A stretch of DNA of 64,000 nt, from contig JACKCO010000004.1 in assembly GCA_020633995.1 (NCBI GenBank), forward strand, positions 248,001 to 312,000, given 5' to 3'. Position 1 is the stretch's first letter; each line of letters starts with the position of its first letter. The translations under genes and the position numbers were made by a program. The DNA is from Campylobacterota bacterium (GTDB lineage Bacteria; Babelota; Babeliae; Babelales; RVW-14). The notes beneath the pieces are model-generated. The model was not told the origin of the DNA, did no database searches, and was given only the letters and a program-made list of their open reading frames with translations. This document shows positions 51,962-60,705 of this stretch, one piece after another.

Positions 51962-52627
51962 TTATAGATATGGATTTTTTAGTTCAAGGATGTAGCGAGT
52001 TGGGGTGCCGTTTTCGTAGAAGTAGCCAGTTTCTACAAACCCAGCTTTTTTGAGTGCGTGGTAACTGCGCTTATTCCAGAGTCGTACGTGTGCGGTGTAG
52101 GACTTCTCTTTTTTTAGCCTAAAGTAAATGCGTGAGCATAAGTCAATTGCCTCTTGAATACGGCCGCCTCCCCAGTATTGTTCGTTGATCCAGCAACCCA
52201 TTTGACCAGGGTCATCGTCATTAAGTTCACGAATATTAATTGAGCCAATAATTTTATTGTCTTTGTTGTCAACGATTGCATAAACAATAAGTTCTCCGTT
52301 TTTTTGTCGGTTGAGCTGATGTTGAAAATATTCAATAGAGTATGCCAGGTTAATGGTTTCAGGAAACTCAAGACCTTGTCGTACTGTGCGCGAGAACACA
52401 TTGTGCATATCGATAAAATGTTCTGGTTTAAGATTTTTAAGGCTGATAACAGACCCTTTTACTTCTTCTGGAATTTTTTCAAGAGATGCTTGTGTCTGGT
52501 AAAGACCACGGCCCCAATTGTAGATTTTCTTGCTGGCGGGAATTGTTACGATGACTATGCATATTAGTGCAAGTAGTATGATCTTCTGAGTTCTAGAGAG
52601 TCGGTGAAAAAAAGATGGTTGCCGCAT
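51962..52627 (-). CDS. GNAT-family acetyltransferase with N-terminal membrane helix
   Basis: 221 residues. A membrane helix at about 15-31 (IILLALICIVIVTIPAS) is followed by a RimJ/RimL-type GNAT domain (about 60-217). Features are the IIGSINIRELN strand, a D-x-G-x-x-GCWINEQYWGGGRIQEAI acetyl-CoA region, LRL-type helices, and the terminal VRLWNKRSYHALKKAGFVET with the typical N..S...L.K.GF motif. The usual Q/RxxGxG/A pyrophosphate loop is replaced by WGGGRIQEA, still consistent with CoA binding. Substrates of this group are often ribosomal-protein N-termini, but a membrane anchor is unusual and hints at another target. It stands alone with its own promoter region. Confidence 0.85.
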   Translation of the reverse strand: MRQPSFFHRLSRTQKIILLALICIVIVTIPASKKIYNWGRGLYQTQASLEKIPEEVKGSVISLKNLKPEHFIDMHNVFSRTVRQGLEFPETINLAYSIEYFQHQLNRQKNGELIVYAIVDNKDNKIIGSINIRELNDDDPGQMGCWINEQYWGGGRIQEAIDLCSRIYFRLKKEKSYTAHVRLWNKRSYHALKKAGFVETGYFYENGTPTRYILELKNPYL

Positions 52628-52735
52628 AGGGTATCCCCCAAGATAGTTGGTTAATTTTGTATTTAAAGAGAATTTATTAACATTAACGAGTATGGTAGCG
52701 TTTTTTGAGCAAGGGCGTCAATAGCATTCTCTAAT

Positions 52736-53377
52736 TTAGGGCACTAATAACAGAATGCTTTCCCAAGAGTTTGTTTTAGACATGATTTGGAGAATGCGCA
52801 AACATTGATGCATGTTTTTCTTTTCGTATGCACGTTCAAGTGGTAGTTTCTTTTCTTTGTCACGTGTGGTAGTAAGGCTAATAATGTCTCTGGGGTTTAT
52901 GCAAAACAATTTGCCTTCATTTTCCTCTTTTATTTCGTAGGGGATTGTTTTTTCACGAGGACTGCTGAGCAGGTCTTGCATAAACTGTTCAAAGTTTTCA
53001 CGTGGGGATTCGTTTCCTGGGCAGTACTGGAGAATTTGTTCCCAGCTGAAGTCGGCGTTAAGCATAGTTTTGACTGCTGAAATGAAAATTCTTAATGTTT
53101 TTTCAAAGGCTAGCTCCAGTGGCCACTTGCCATTATCTTGCTGTTGTGAAAAAAACGAGTACAAGTGTTCTTTTGATGGGGTAAAGCTAAGGATTCCTTC
53201 ATCGCTATCCCCCAATTGACCCTTGTCTGTGTAAGTACATGGGATACGTGATGACCAATATTTAAGCATGAAGCTTTTTAGCATGATGTCATCATCAGTG
53301 CGTGACTCCATAGCGTTAAGGTTAGTGTTACAGAGTGTGCACAAAGACAATAAAAAAACTTTTACAAAGCGACTCAC
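52736..53377 (-). CDS. Exported protein of unknown function
   Basis: 213 residues with a signal peptide (MSRFVKVFLLSLCTLCNTNL, cleavage near LNA-ME). The mature part is mixed helical with no known domain. Two similar helical pieces occur: KWPLELAFEKTLRIFISAVK with FSWEQILQYCPG, and KLPLERAYEKKNMHQCLRIL with NSWESILLLVP. So the protein contains an internal duplication of about 40 residues (LPLExAxEK ... WExIL). The spacing and helix pairs resemble very degenerate ankyrin-like or Sel1-like repeats, but this is not certain. It lies beside another exported unknown gene on the same strand (82 bp). Base composition is like its neighbours. Confidence 0.72.
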   Translation of the reverse strand: MSRFVKVFLLSLCTLCNTNLNAMESRTDDDIMLKSFMLKYWSSRIPCTYTDKGQLGDSDEGILSFTPSKEHLYSFFSQQQDNGKWPLELAFEKTLRIFISAVKTMLNADFSWEQILQYCPGNESPRENFEQFMQDLLSSPREKTIPYEIKEENEGKLFCINPRDIISLTTTRDKEKKLPLERAYEKKNMHQCLRILQIMSKTNSWESILLLVP

Positions 53378-53459
53378 AAGCTCCTTTAATTGTTGTTATG
53401 TGCTTAGATTTTTTATTATTTTTACAAGTGTAGCTGGTATGGGCAAATAAGTGCAAGAG

Positions 53460-54041
53460 TTATGCTTTTTGCTGTGCAAGAGCTTGTTTAATAACCTTAA
53501 GGTGCTCTGGATCAGTAATATGGTCATAGCCAGCGCCATGTTTATCAACTAAACAGGCAATTTTTTTTAAGGTAACTTCTTTTTCAGTCTCACCGAGCGT
53601 TCCAAATTGTCTTAGCGCGGACTCCAGTGGTGTGCCATGGGCTTTACTTTCGCCATGTAGGTAATTGGTGTTGAAGTTTTGAGGATTCTCGGCTTTCATT
53701 TTGCTGATGAGACATTCTAGAAGATCTAGCGGAAATTGAGGAGTGAGCATAGCGTAGTGCAACGGATTTGTATTGTTTTGGTCTGAACAGCATGTTGTTA
53801 TTTGTATGTATTCCTGTATGTAAATCTTTGCAATATCCAGAGCGAGTTGCTGATTTATTGCTGTGGGCGAAAAAGCATTGCTAAGGGTATACAGGAGCTT
53901 GCCTGTGCCCGCGTGTATCTCAACAAGTCTTGCATTAATAGCGTTGATCATCCAGTTAGGTTGGGGGTGGGGTAGTTCAGCCCCAAAAAGGGGAGTAAAA
54001 CTAATAATTACTGCCGTGGCATACCGGTAAATGTTTTTCAT
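53460..54041 (-). CDS. Exported protein with weak ankyrin-like repeat
   Basis: 193 residues. The signal peptide is MKNIYRYATAVIISFTPLFG. Helices dominate; the segment NTNPLHYAMLTPQFPLDLLE followed by CLISKM resembles one ankyrin unit (PLHYA), and GTPLESALRQFG followed by LKKIACLVDKHGAGYDH a second, so a short, degraded ankyrin protein is likely. No tail motif. It is divergent from the exported gene starting at 54139. The function is unknown; it belongs to the set of small exported proteins between 52.7 and 54.7 kb. Confidence 0.72.
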   Translation of the reverse strand: MKNIYRYATAVIISFTPLFGAELPHPQPNWMINAINARLVEIHAGTGKLLYTLSNAFSPTAINQQLALDIAKIYIQEYIQITTCCSDQNNTNPLHYAMLTPQFPLDLLECLISKMKAENPQNFNTNYLHGESKAHGTPLESALRQFGTLGETEKEVTLKKIACLVDKHGAGYDHITDPEHLKVIKQALAQQKA

Positions 54042-54138
54042 ATTTTTTTCTTAACCGTGACAAAACTTTTTTTGTCTAAATTTTTTGCAGTATGATATAA
54101 GGCATATAATTTTTCAAGAAAAAATTGAAGGGACGAGT

Positions 54139-54687
54139 ATGAAGACTTTTTTATTATGTGTGTGCTTACTGGTGTTCAGTGTGACGCAGGCAGTGTCTGG
54201 TGAGCCGGCGCAAGCAATTTGCCACAGCAGGCCTAAGCCCACGTTAAATCAAGCAGTGCTGATCGACTGTGCAACGCTTATGCTTTTGAAAAGTAAGTGG
54301 TACCAACAGTTTTTGGATGATACCTACTACTTCTTGTTACACAACTATATTTGGCGGTTTGATGATTGGCAATATTTGCTGCATACAGTTTTTACGCTGT
54401 ATCTCCAGCAGGGCTGCCAACAGCAAGGGCGATGTGAGCAGAATTTTCCTATGCTGCGCTCACTCATCAGGGGTGAGTGTATGCCCACTAGACTTGATGA
54501 TATTTCTTTTTTTGACCTTAAAAATGAAGTGTTTGATGTGATTAGTTTTGATGGGAATTGTTTTTTACGATTCTTTGCTGGGAGAATAAGATTTATAGAC
54601 TATGTGCAATGGTGCGATGACTCCTGGTTGACAGATAAGACAACTAGAGCTTTGCAATCCTATCATTGCCAGATTGCAAAGCTCTAG
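54139..54687 (+). CDS. Small exported Cys-rich protein of unknown function
   Basis: About 182 residues from the ATG at 54139 (MKTFLLCVCLLVFSVTQAVS), with GAAGGGA upstream; the longer frame to 54085 adds residues before the signal peptide. The mature protein holds about nine cysteines (AICHSR, LIDCATL, QQGCQQQGRCEQN, RGECMP, GNCFLR, WCDDSW, YHCQIAKL), suggesting disulphides in the periplasm or outside the cell. Many Trp/Tyr residues occur in the middle. No family was recognised. Its last codons form the left arm of a perfect 16-bp inverted repeat that spans the stop codon. It is the only plus-strand gene between 45.6 and 64 kb. Confidence 0.7.
   Translation: MKTFLLCVCLLVFSVTQAVSGEPAQAICHSRPKPTLNQAVLIDCATLMLLKSKWYQQFLDDTYYFLLHNYIWRFDDWQYLLHTVFTLYLQQGCQQQGRCEQNFPMLRSLIRGECMPTRLDDISFFDLKNEVFDVISFDGNCFLRFFAGRIRFIDYVQWCDDSWLTDKTTRALQSYHCQIAKL
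54644..54687. terminator. Perfect 16-bp inverted repeat over the stop codon, probable terminator
   Basis: CTAGAGCTTTGCAATC (54644-54659) and its exact reverse complement (54672-54687) flank a 12-base loop. The right arm contains the TAG stop, and AT-rich DNA follows. It sits between convergent genes (54139 plus, 54709 minus) and could end both. Confidence 0.65.
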
Positions 54688-54708
54688 ACTATCTATAAAA
54701 ATATATTT

Positions 54709-56886
54709 TTACGATGTTCTCATTCGACCACTACCATCTTTGTAGGTGTGGAAAAAACGGTGGATGCATTTTTTTGCTTTAAGGTCGAAGATGTAGACAT
54801 AGCCGCCGTTAAGGGTCGAATCGAGATTACGGTAGTGCGATCTGTATTGCAGTACACCGTCAAGAATACAGACAATCTGGTTGTTTTTTAGGTGTATGCC
54901 GAGCCTTTCTCCCATTTCCTTGTCATCTTGGCTAAAATTTTCAAGTACTGTTGCCCGATCAAGATACTCATCTATGCCGTCTGGGAAAACATGGCGTATG
55001 TGACTCTCTTGACTGTCATCACGGTATTCTCTTCGCAGTGCTGGATCATGAGTTGTTCTGAGTATTTGATCTGCGTGTTTGCGTCCGAGCTTTGTAGTTA
55101 ACTTGTTGGTTGATTTGTTTAGGTAGAGACTAAAAACTTTATCATCATCTTGAAACTCGACATAATTTTCAACGTTAGGTTGTTGTGCGCAGGATGAGTT
55201 GAATAATTGGCGTGTTAAATCAATCAAATGTTGAGCGGTTGGGCATGAGTTACGGGTTCTTTTGTTTAAGCGTTTCTTTTGCTGCGTTTTTTTAATTGTG
55301 TTGCCATCAGTGTCTGAGTCTTGCTTAGACGTAACATTTTCTGATGTATCTATTTCTGCCGTTTCTTTTTTTGTACTGTTTTCTGGGGGAGTTGCCTCTT
55401 GTTCTGTGGTAGTTTTAGAAAGTTTGCTTGAGTTTGCTTTTTCTAAAATACTTTCAAGACCAGTTGCTTTTACAAAGCTGTCAATAACTTTCTGTATCAT
55501 GAAGCATGTCATAAATGCTTCAGGCACTGAATTTTTTCCACCAGAATGAGGAACCATGAAGGGGGTAAACTCAAATAATTCTTTGAGCCCAGCTGCAGCT
55601 ATAGAGGTTGAGTAGGCGTTTTCTAGATTATGTTTGAGCTCTAGTGTTCTTTGAGCTACGGGATTTATGACCACATCTTTTGCTGTTTGAAGTTTGTTGT
55701 GCAGATCCTTAAAACTTGAAATTTTTGGATTATTGTTTTTGGCTTGTATTAATTTGCCAAGGAGGTCAATTTTTTGTGGGACTGATGTTGTTTCGAGCAT
55801 ATCACGCTTAACCCCTAGATGGTTCAAAGCCTTATTTATGCTTGGGAGTACTTTTTCCATCCAATCAGAGGAGTTTTTTATGTCTGAGCTGATTGCTTTT
55901 ACTTTCTCAAAAAATGAATCCATCTCAAGAATGTTTTTGTTGGATACAAGATTAATGAGTGGGAAAACATTGGTTGGTTTGTTATTTGTTAGGGTCTGAT
56001 AGAGTTTACAATAACTACCTGCTAGTGTACTAAGTCCTGAAAACAACTCAGCTACAATTTTGTTTCGATCTATGGTTGTCCAGACTTCTGCTTGTCGTTT
56101 GAGCTCTCGTTTAAAGTTATTTGCAGCAGAGAGTAAGTCTGTTACTGCTTTTTTATATGGTAGATTTGCACAAAGTATTTGAAGGTAGGGTGTAAGGTAC
56201 TCTAGTCCCATGCATTCATCTTCTGTATTAACACATAAAATGTTTAAGTAGCGCATTTTTAAAATGTCAGTATCTTTTTTAATGTTATTAGCAAGCGATT
56301 TAAGAGCGCTAAGTCCTTCTAGCATGTTGAGCTTATTTCGGGGAATGGGTTTTGTCTGTAGGCAAGTATTGGTGATGCGTACTTTTTGCAAGTAATGTAC
56401 TTTTGCTTGAGCAAGTTGGCGTTGAAGGCGAAAAAAGTTGAGAATGTCATTGAAAGAATAATAGCCCTGTTTTTCTATGGTAACTTGGAATTCTTCCAGG
56501 AGTTGGTTGAGCTTAGGTGAAAATGAACGTAATAATTGTTCTCGTTGGTCAAAAAACTGATCATAGAGGTCATCGATTGTAGCTGCGTCCAGATCCATAC
56601 CATTATTTTTTTTGTTCATGACCGCGGCAAGTTCGACTAGGTAAAGTTCAACAATCTTGCCCTCAATCGTGAGTAGGTTAGCTAACTTGTCTGATGCCCC
56701 GTCCTGTTGCGCACGATGTGAAATGGCATCAATGCAGGCGAATGAGTCACTTTCCTGGCTTGAGCCTGAGTCTGTCAGTGATGAATCAGGCGAGGACGAC
56801 TGTGCTGGAATAGGGCAGGACTTCTCTGCTGCAAATAAAGAACCAGCAGGCAGTAAAAATACCAGAAATAGCATAAGTTTTTTCAT
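54709..56886 (-). CDS. Large exported protein, unknown; paralogue of the 56906 gene
   Basis: About 725 residues from the ATG at 56886 (MKKLMLFLVFLLPAGSLFAA), preceded by GGAGG; the longer frame would overlap the upstream gene. After the signal peptide an all-helical region (about 60-470) matches its neighbour (KIVELYLVEL, LYDQFFDQREQLL, NFFRLQRQLA). A Ser/Thr/Lys/Glu linker follows (about 500-560). A compact C-terminal module of about 150 residues, conserved in both, contains RHVFPxxI, QIVCILDGVLQY, GGYVYIF and HRFFHTYKD. The layout (long helical stalk, linker, small conserved end with several His) is that of a delivered effector or toxin, an inference without family evidence. 20 bp separate it from the paralogue. 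Confidence 0.8.
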   Translation of the reverse strand: MKKLMLFLVFLLPAGSLFAAEKSCPIPAQSSSPDSSLTDSGSSQESDSFACIDAISHRAQQDGASDKLANLLTIEGKIVELYLVELAAVMNKKNNGMDLDAATIDDLYDQFFDQREQLLRSFSPKLNQLLEEFQVTIEKQGYYSFNDILNFFRLQRQLAQAKVHYLQKVRITNTCLQTKPIPRNKLNMLEGLSALKSLANNIKKDTDILKMRYLNILCVNTEDECMGLEYLTPYLQILCANLPYKKAVTDLLSAANNFKRELKRQAEVWTTIDRNKIVAELFSGLSTLAGSYCKLYQTLTNNKPTNVFPLINLVSNKNILEMDSFFEKVKAISSDIKNSSDWMEKVLPSINKALNHLGVKRDMLETTSVPQKIDLLGKLIQAKNNNPKISSFKDLHNKLQTAKDVVINPVAQRTLELKHNLENAYSTSIAAAGLKELFEFTPFMVPHSGGKNSVPEAFMTCFMIQKVIDSFVKATGLESILEKANSSKLSKTTTEQEATPPENSTKKETAEIDTSENVTSKQDSDTDGNTIKKTQQKKRLNKRTRNSCPTAQHLIDLTRQLFNSSCAQQPNVENYVEFQDDDKVFSLYLNKSTNKLTTKLGRKHADQILRTTHDPALRREYRDDSQESHIRHVFPDGIDEYLDRATVLENFSQDDKEMGERLGIHLKNNQIVCILDGVLQYRSHYRNLDSTLNGGYVYIFDLKAKKCIHRFFHTYKDGSGRMRTS

Positions 56887-56905
56887 TGAACCTCCATCAT
56901 AAGTT

Positions 56906-58942
56906 TTATTTTTTTCTATACGTATGGAAAAAGCGATGGCAGCAATATGTTTTACCGCCTTCGATTTTGAAAATATAGACGTATGCTCCCTTGAGTGTTT
57001 TCTTTTCAAAGTGTAGATAATTTGGTTTGTATGTTATTTCCCCCCTTAAAATGCAGACTATTTGGTCATCTGCAAATGTTATGCCTAGATCATTAGCTAG
57101 TTTTTTGTGCTCTTCATTATGGGGATCGATAATGAGTGAGCGCTCAATGTGATCATGTATACGAGCAGGCCAAGTGTGGCGTGTTAAACTTTCTTCATCA
57201 TCGTTACGATCTCTTCGAGTTAGCGTCTCTTTATACAGCGTATTAAATTCGTTAATTTTTAGGCGAGCCCTAAGGTCATTATCCTTTTCCTCAGGAAACA
57301 CGCTGTACTGCCCACCAAGAAATTCATATGTTGGGAAAGCGTTGGTTGTTGGTTTTGTGAGCTGATGAGTGGTGACTGGCTGCTCAAGGTGTGTTGTTAT
57401 AGCATCGCAGAGCTGTTGTTCAGGTGACGGTTTGCTGACAAGATTTTTTGCTGGAGGGAAAGGCTGTTTTTTTTCTTTTGATTTATTTTGTTTGCGAGAT
57501 TTACCCTTAGGTTTTTGTTTCAAACAATCGGGTAAAAAGTCTTCGTTATCGTCTTGGGTTTTGATTGTTTCAAGTTTGGGGATACTTTCTATAATTTCTA
57601 ACAGCCATGGCATATTGAAAAACTGTGTAAATTGAGCACTGAATTGTTGCGTAACCATCATATATGGTATGAATTCAGTAAGCCTATTTTTAAGGGCGTT
57701 TACTGTGTGAGTAAAATCGATCTTATTAAAACCTGCTTGGGCAATGTTTTGAAAGTTAGTAAAGTCTTTATTTATTTGATCTAACGCCTGTTGTTTGACG
57801 CTATCAATATTGATAGCGAGCGATATTTTTATGAACCTCTCATCAAGAGGCTGAGCTTCCTTTTTATTTTCTTCCAGCGATATTAGCAAAGCGAATAATG
57901 CGGTTGTATTGTTTTTGGTATGCTCGTCGAGAAATGTGACGAGATTTTTTTTATAACATTGATCTATGAGTTTTATTAAATTGGTAAGTGTTTCGCGGTA
58001 TTTTTTAATAGACTCAATATCTACAGTTTCTTTTGAGCCAAGAAACGATAGTAATGGAAAGAGTGAGACGTCTTCGTTTTTTGCTACACGTGCTAGCTGC
58101 TGGTAAGTTTTAGCAAGAGGTATAAATTGTAGGCAAAGGTGTTGTGTGATATTATCTTTGTCTATGTTCTCCCAGATTTTTCTTTGAGTATGTATTTCGT
58201 CTATAAAGCTTTGCCCTGCTTGATAAAGCTGATCTATTCCTTCTGCTAGATCTGGACGTGCTTTTTGTAAGTCGTAAGTTTCATCGATAGCGTTTTGAAT
58301 CCCCTTAATAAACAATGTTCTTGCTTCACCGTGGGAGAACGTGGTCAAGATATTCAGATATTTTACCTTTGTGAGATTGGGGAATGTTTGGATCACCATT
58401 TTAGCAAGGTTTAATTTGGGTAGATGGGTATCTTTACATTTGGCGTGTAAAATTTCAACAGCGGTCAGGTAATTGTCCATTTTGGTGGCAAGTTTGCGCT
58501 GTAGTCGGAAAAAATTGAGAAGATTGTTAATTGAGAGGGCGTTAGATGTACTTTCAAGATTTTGATTTATCGACAATAAAGTGTATTGCAAATCCTCTGA
58601 TAGATTTTCCAGTAACTGTGCCCTTAACGCGAAGTACGTTTCGTACAAGGTTTCTATCGTATCTGAATCGAACTTGTTTCCCTGTTTGTGCTTACTTTTA
58701 ATACACGTTATTTCGAGCAGATAGAGTTCAAGTATCTTACTTTCAACTTCTATCAGATTAAATACATGTTCTTTTTCTTCTGCCGTACAGCCCAGGATGA
58801 GCTCTTTTGCTTTTTCTACGATAGATGTTAGCTCGTTAGCATGTTTTTGTGAGACAGTGCGTGGCACTGTTGCTGTTGATTCTGCAGCTGGCAAAGAGCC
58901 TGTAGTCAGTGATAATACAAGACATAGAATAAACTTTTTCAC
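56906..58942 (-). CDS. Large exported protein, unknown; paralogue of the 54709 gene
   Basis: About 678 residues. The start is placed at the GTG 58942 (VKKFILCLVLSLTTGSLPAA), with GGGGGTT before it; an ATG at 58954 is the alternative. Signal peptide; helical region with KILELYLLEI, TLYETYFALRAQLLENL and NFFRLQRKLATKM paralleling the next gene; a Lys/Gln/Pro-rich linker near 500-530 (KGKSRKQNKSKEKKQP); and the shared C-terminal module with TRHTWPARIHDHIERS, QIVCILRGEITY, GAYVYIF and CCHRFFHTYRKK. Tandem order and one direction point to gene duplication. The function is unknown. Either the helical part or the C-terminal module could be the active piece; the latter is the better conserved. Confidence 0.8.
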   Translation of the reverse strand: MKKFILCLVLSLTTGSLPAAESTATVPRTVSQKHANELTSIVEKAKELILGCTAEEKEHVFNLIEVESKILELYLLEITCIKSKHKQGNKFDSDTIETLYETYFALRAQLLENLSEDLQYTLLSINQNLESTSNALSINNLLNFFRLQRKLATKMDNYLTAVEILHAKCKDTHLPKLNLAKMVIQTFPNLTKVKYLNILTTFSHGEARTLFIKGIQNAIDETYDLQKARPDLAEGIDQLYQAGQSFIDEIHTQRKIWENIDKDNITQHLCLQFIPLAKTYQQLARVAKNEDVSLFPLLSFLGSKETVDIESIKKYRETLTNLIKLIDQCYKKNLVTFLDEHTKNNTTALFALLISLEENKKEAQPLDERFIKISLAINIDSVKQQALDQINKDFTNFQNIAQAGFNKIDFTHTVNALKNRLTEFIPYMMVTQQFSAQFTQFFNMPWLLEIIESIPKLETIKTQDDNEDFLPDCLKQKPKGKSRKQNKSKEKKQPFPPAKNLVSKPSPEQQLCDAITTHLEQPVTTHQLTKPTTNAFPTYEFLGGQYSVFPEEKDNDLRARLKINEFNTLYKETLTRRDRNDDEESLTRHTWPARIHDHIERSLIIDPHNEEHKKLANDLGITFADDQIVCILRGEITYKPNYLHFEKKTLKGAYVYIFKIEGGKTYCCHRFFHTYRKK

Positions 58943-59075
58943 GGTAACCCCCATTAATCTAAGAAAAATTAACCTCTTATTGCTATCGTACCACAGTGTC
59001 ATAAATTGTCAAATGGTCAATTTTTGTGTAATTGTGAAAAAGTTAGGTTGTAAGAAAAGTAGCCAATATGACTAT

Positions 59076-60614
59076 CTAGAGGGGGATATTGCCGTGTCGG
59101 CGTGCTGGTAGTGCTTGGACTTTAGAGCGGGTGATTTCCAGGGCTTTGGCAATTTGGTTGCGGGTTTGGCTTGGCTCAATAATCCCATCAATATAGCCAT
59201 GCTGGGCTGCTACCAATGGATTCAGGTATTGCTGGCTGTATTCAGCTTCCAGTTCGGCTCTGAGTTGACTTGTGGCTTCTTTGCCGAGTTCCACGGCCTG
59301 CGCAAGCTTTCTGCGGTTTAAAATGGAGACAGCAGCCTGAGGGCCAAGTACGGCGATCTGCGCGGTTGGCCAAGCAAAATTGAAGTCAGCCCCCAATTGT
59401 TTGCTGCCCATAACGATAAATGCACCACCAAATGCCTTACGAATGATGACGGTAATCTTAGGTACAGTGGCTGTTGCATAGGCGTAAAGTAATTTCGCCC
59501 CGTGTCTGATAATCCCGCCATGCTCTTGTTCAACACCACATAAAAAGCCGGGTACATCGACCAGTGAAACGATAGGAATACCAAAGCTATCGCAAAATCT
59601 AATAAATCGAGCAGCCTTGACCGATGCATCAATGTCTATGGTGCCAGCTTTGCAAGATGGCTGGTTGGCTACAATGCCAACGCTATAGCCTTGAATGTGG
59701 CCAAAACCAACAATAATATTGCTGGCAAAGTTAGGTTGAATCTGAAAAAAGCTGTCTGAATCAACAAGTTGACCAATGAGCCTGTTCATGTCGTAGCCTT
59801 GCATGACGTTTTCAGGCACGATGTTTTCAAAACGACTAGGGCTAGTATCGTCATATGGCAGTGCAGGGGGGTGCATTTTGTAGTTGTCGGGCAGGTAGCT
59901 GAGTAACTGTTTGACTTGCTCAAAGCATTCTTGTTCAGTAGCGCTAACCACATGGGCAACGCCAGATCGTTGGGTATGCGCTTGTGCGCCACCAAGTGCC
60001 TCTTTGGTGATGATTTCGCCAGTCACCTGCTCAATAACCTGTGGCCCAGTGATAAACATTTGGCTAATCTGTTCAGTCATAAAGATAAAGTCGGTTAATG
60101 CGGGCGAGTAGACCGCACCGCCAGCACATGGGCCCAGAATTGCCGAAATTTGTGGGATAATACCAGAGTATTTGCTGTTGCGGGCAAAGATTGCGCCGTA
60201 GCCAGACAGGCCATGAATGCCTTCATCAATGCGAGCCCCGCCTGAATCAATCAAGCCAATGATGGGGCAGCCAATGGAGGCAGCCATATCCATGATTTTA
60301 CAAATTTTTTGTGCATGGGCCATCCCCAGTGAGCCGCCCTTGATGGTGAAATCTTGAGCGTAGATGGCAACCTTTCGTCCGTTAATGGTACCAAAACCGG
60401 TAACGACACCATCAGTGGGTTCTTTGGTTTGGAGGATGGGAGAGACTACAAGCTGGTCCGTTTCGCAAAAACTGTCGTGGTCAAGTAGGAGTTCAAGCCG
60501 TTGCCGTGCGGTTAGCTTGCCAGCTGCTGTTTGAGCTGCAATACGTTCGCTTTTACCGGTGAGTGCCTGCTGAGTGCATTGTTTCCATTTGTCAGTTGCT
60601 GAATGTGCGCTCAT
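59076..60614 (-). CDS. Acyl-CoA carboxyltransferase beta chain (PccB/MmdA type)
   Basis: 512 residues, the length of propionyl-CoA carboxylase beta or methylmalonyl-CoA decarboxylase alpha chains. N-domain: TARQRLELLLDHDSF, DFTIKGGSLGMAHAQKI, GLIDSGGARIDEGIHGLSGY (acyl-CoA oxyanion site) and GPCAGGAVYSPALTDF. C-domain: GIVANQPSCKAGTIDIDASV, ARFIRFCDSFGIPIVSLVDV, RHGAKLLYAYATATVPK and KAFGGAFIVMGSK. It transfers CO2 between biotin and acyl-CoA. No biotin carboxylase, biotin carrier or membrane decarboxylase subunit is adjacent, so direction and partner are unknown. It stands isolated between exported unknown genes and the HEPN/MNT insert. Confidence 0.9.
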   Translation of the reverse strand: MSAHSATDKWKQCTQQALTGKSERIAAQTAAGKLTARQRLELLLDHDSFCETDQLVVSPILQTKEPTDGVVTGFGTINGRKVAIYAQDFTIKGGSLGMAHAQKICKIMDMAASIGCPIIGLIDSGGARIDEGIHGLSGYGAIFARNSKYSGIIPQISAILGPCAGGAVYSPALTDFIFMTEQISQMFITGPQVIEQVTGEIITKEALGGAQAHTQRSGVAHVVSATEQECFEQVKQLLSYLPDNYKMHPPALPYDDTSPSRFENIVPENVMQGYDMNRLIGQLVDSDSFFQIQPNFASNIIVGFGHIQGYSVGIVANQPSCKAGTIDIDASVKAARFIRFCDSFGIPIVSLVDVPGFLCGVEQEHGGIIRHGAKLLYAYATATVPKITVIIRKAFGGAFIVMGSKQLGADFNFAWPTAQIAVLGPQAAVSILNRRKLAQAVELGKEATSQLRAELEAEYSQQYLNPLVAAQHGYIDGIIEPSQTRNQIAKALEITRSKVQALPARRHGNIPL

Positions 60615-60666
60615 GGACGTGCCTTATGTTGGGGTATTGTTAGTATTTGCCCTATGCCTGGGCAAT

Positions 60667-60696
60667 TATAGCATGCTGATTTTTCGTTTGCAAACA
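60667..60696 (+). repeat. 30-bp direct repeat flanking the HEPN/MNT pair, left copy
   Basis: Thirty bases beginning TATAGCATGCTGATTTTTCG and ending TTTGCAAACA are identical to 61458-61487. The bases on either side differ, so the identity stops sharply. It contains small palindromes (AGCATGCT and GTTTGCAAAC). It lies 10 bp beyond the HEPN stop codon and 53 bp upstream of the carboxyltransferase start. Confidence 0.9.
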
Positions 60697-60705
60697 GCTG
60701 GTTTG

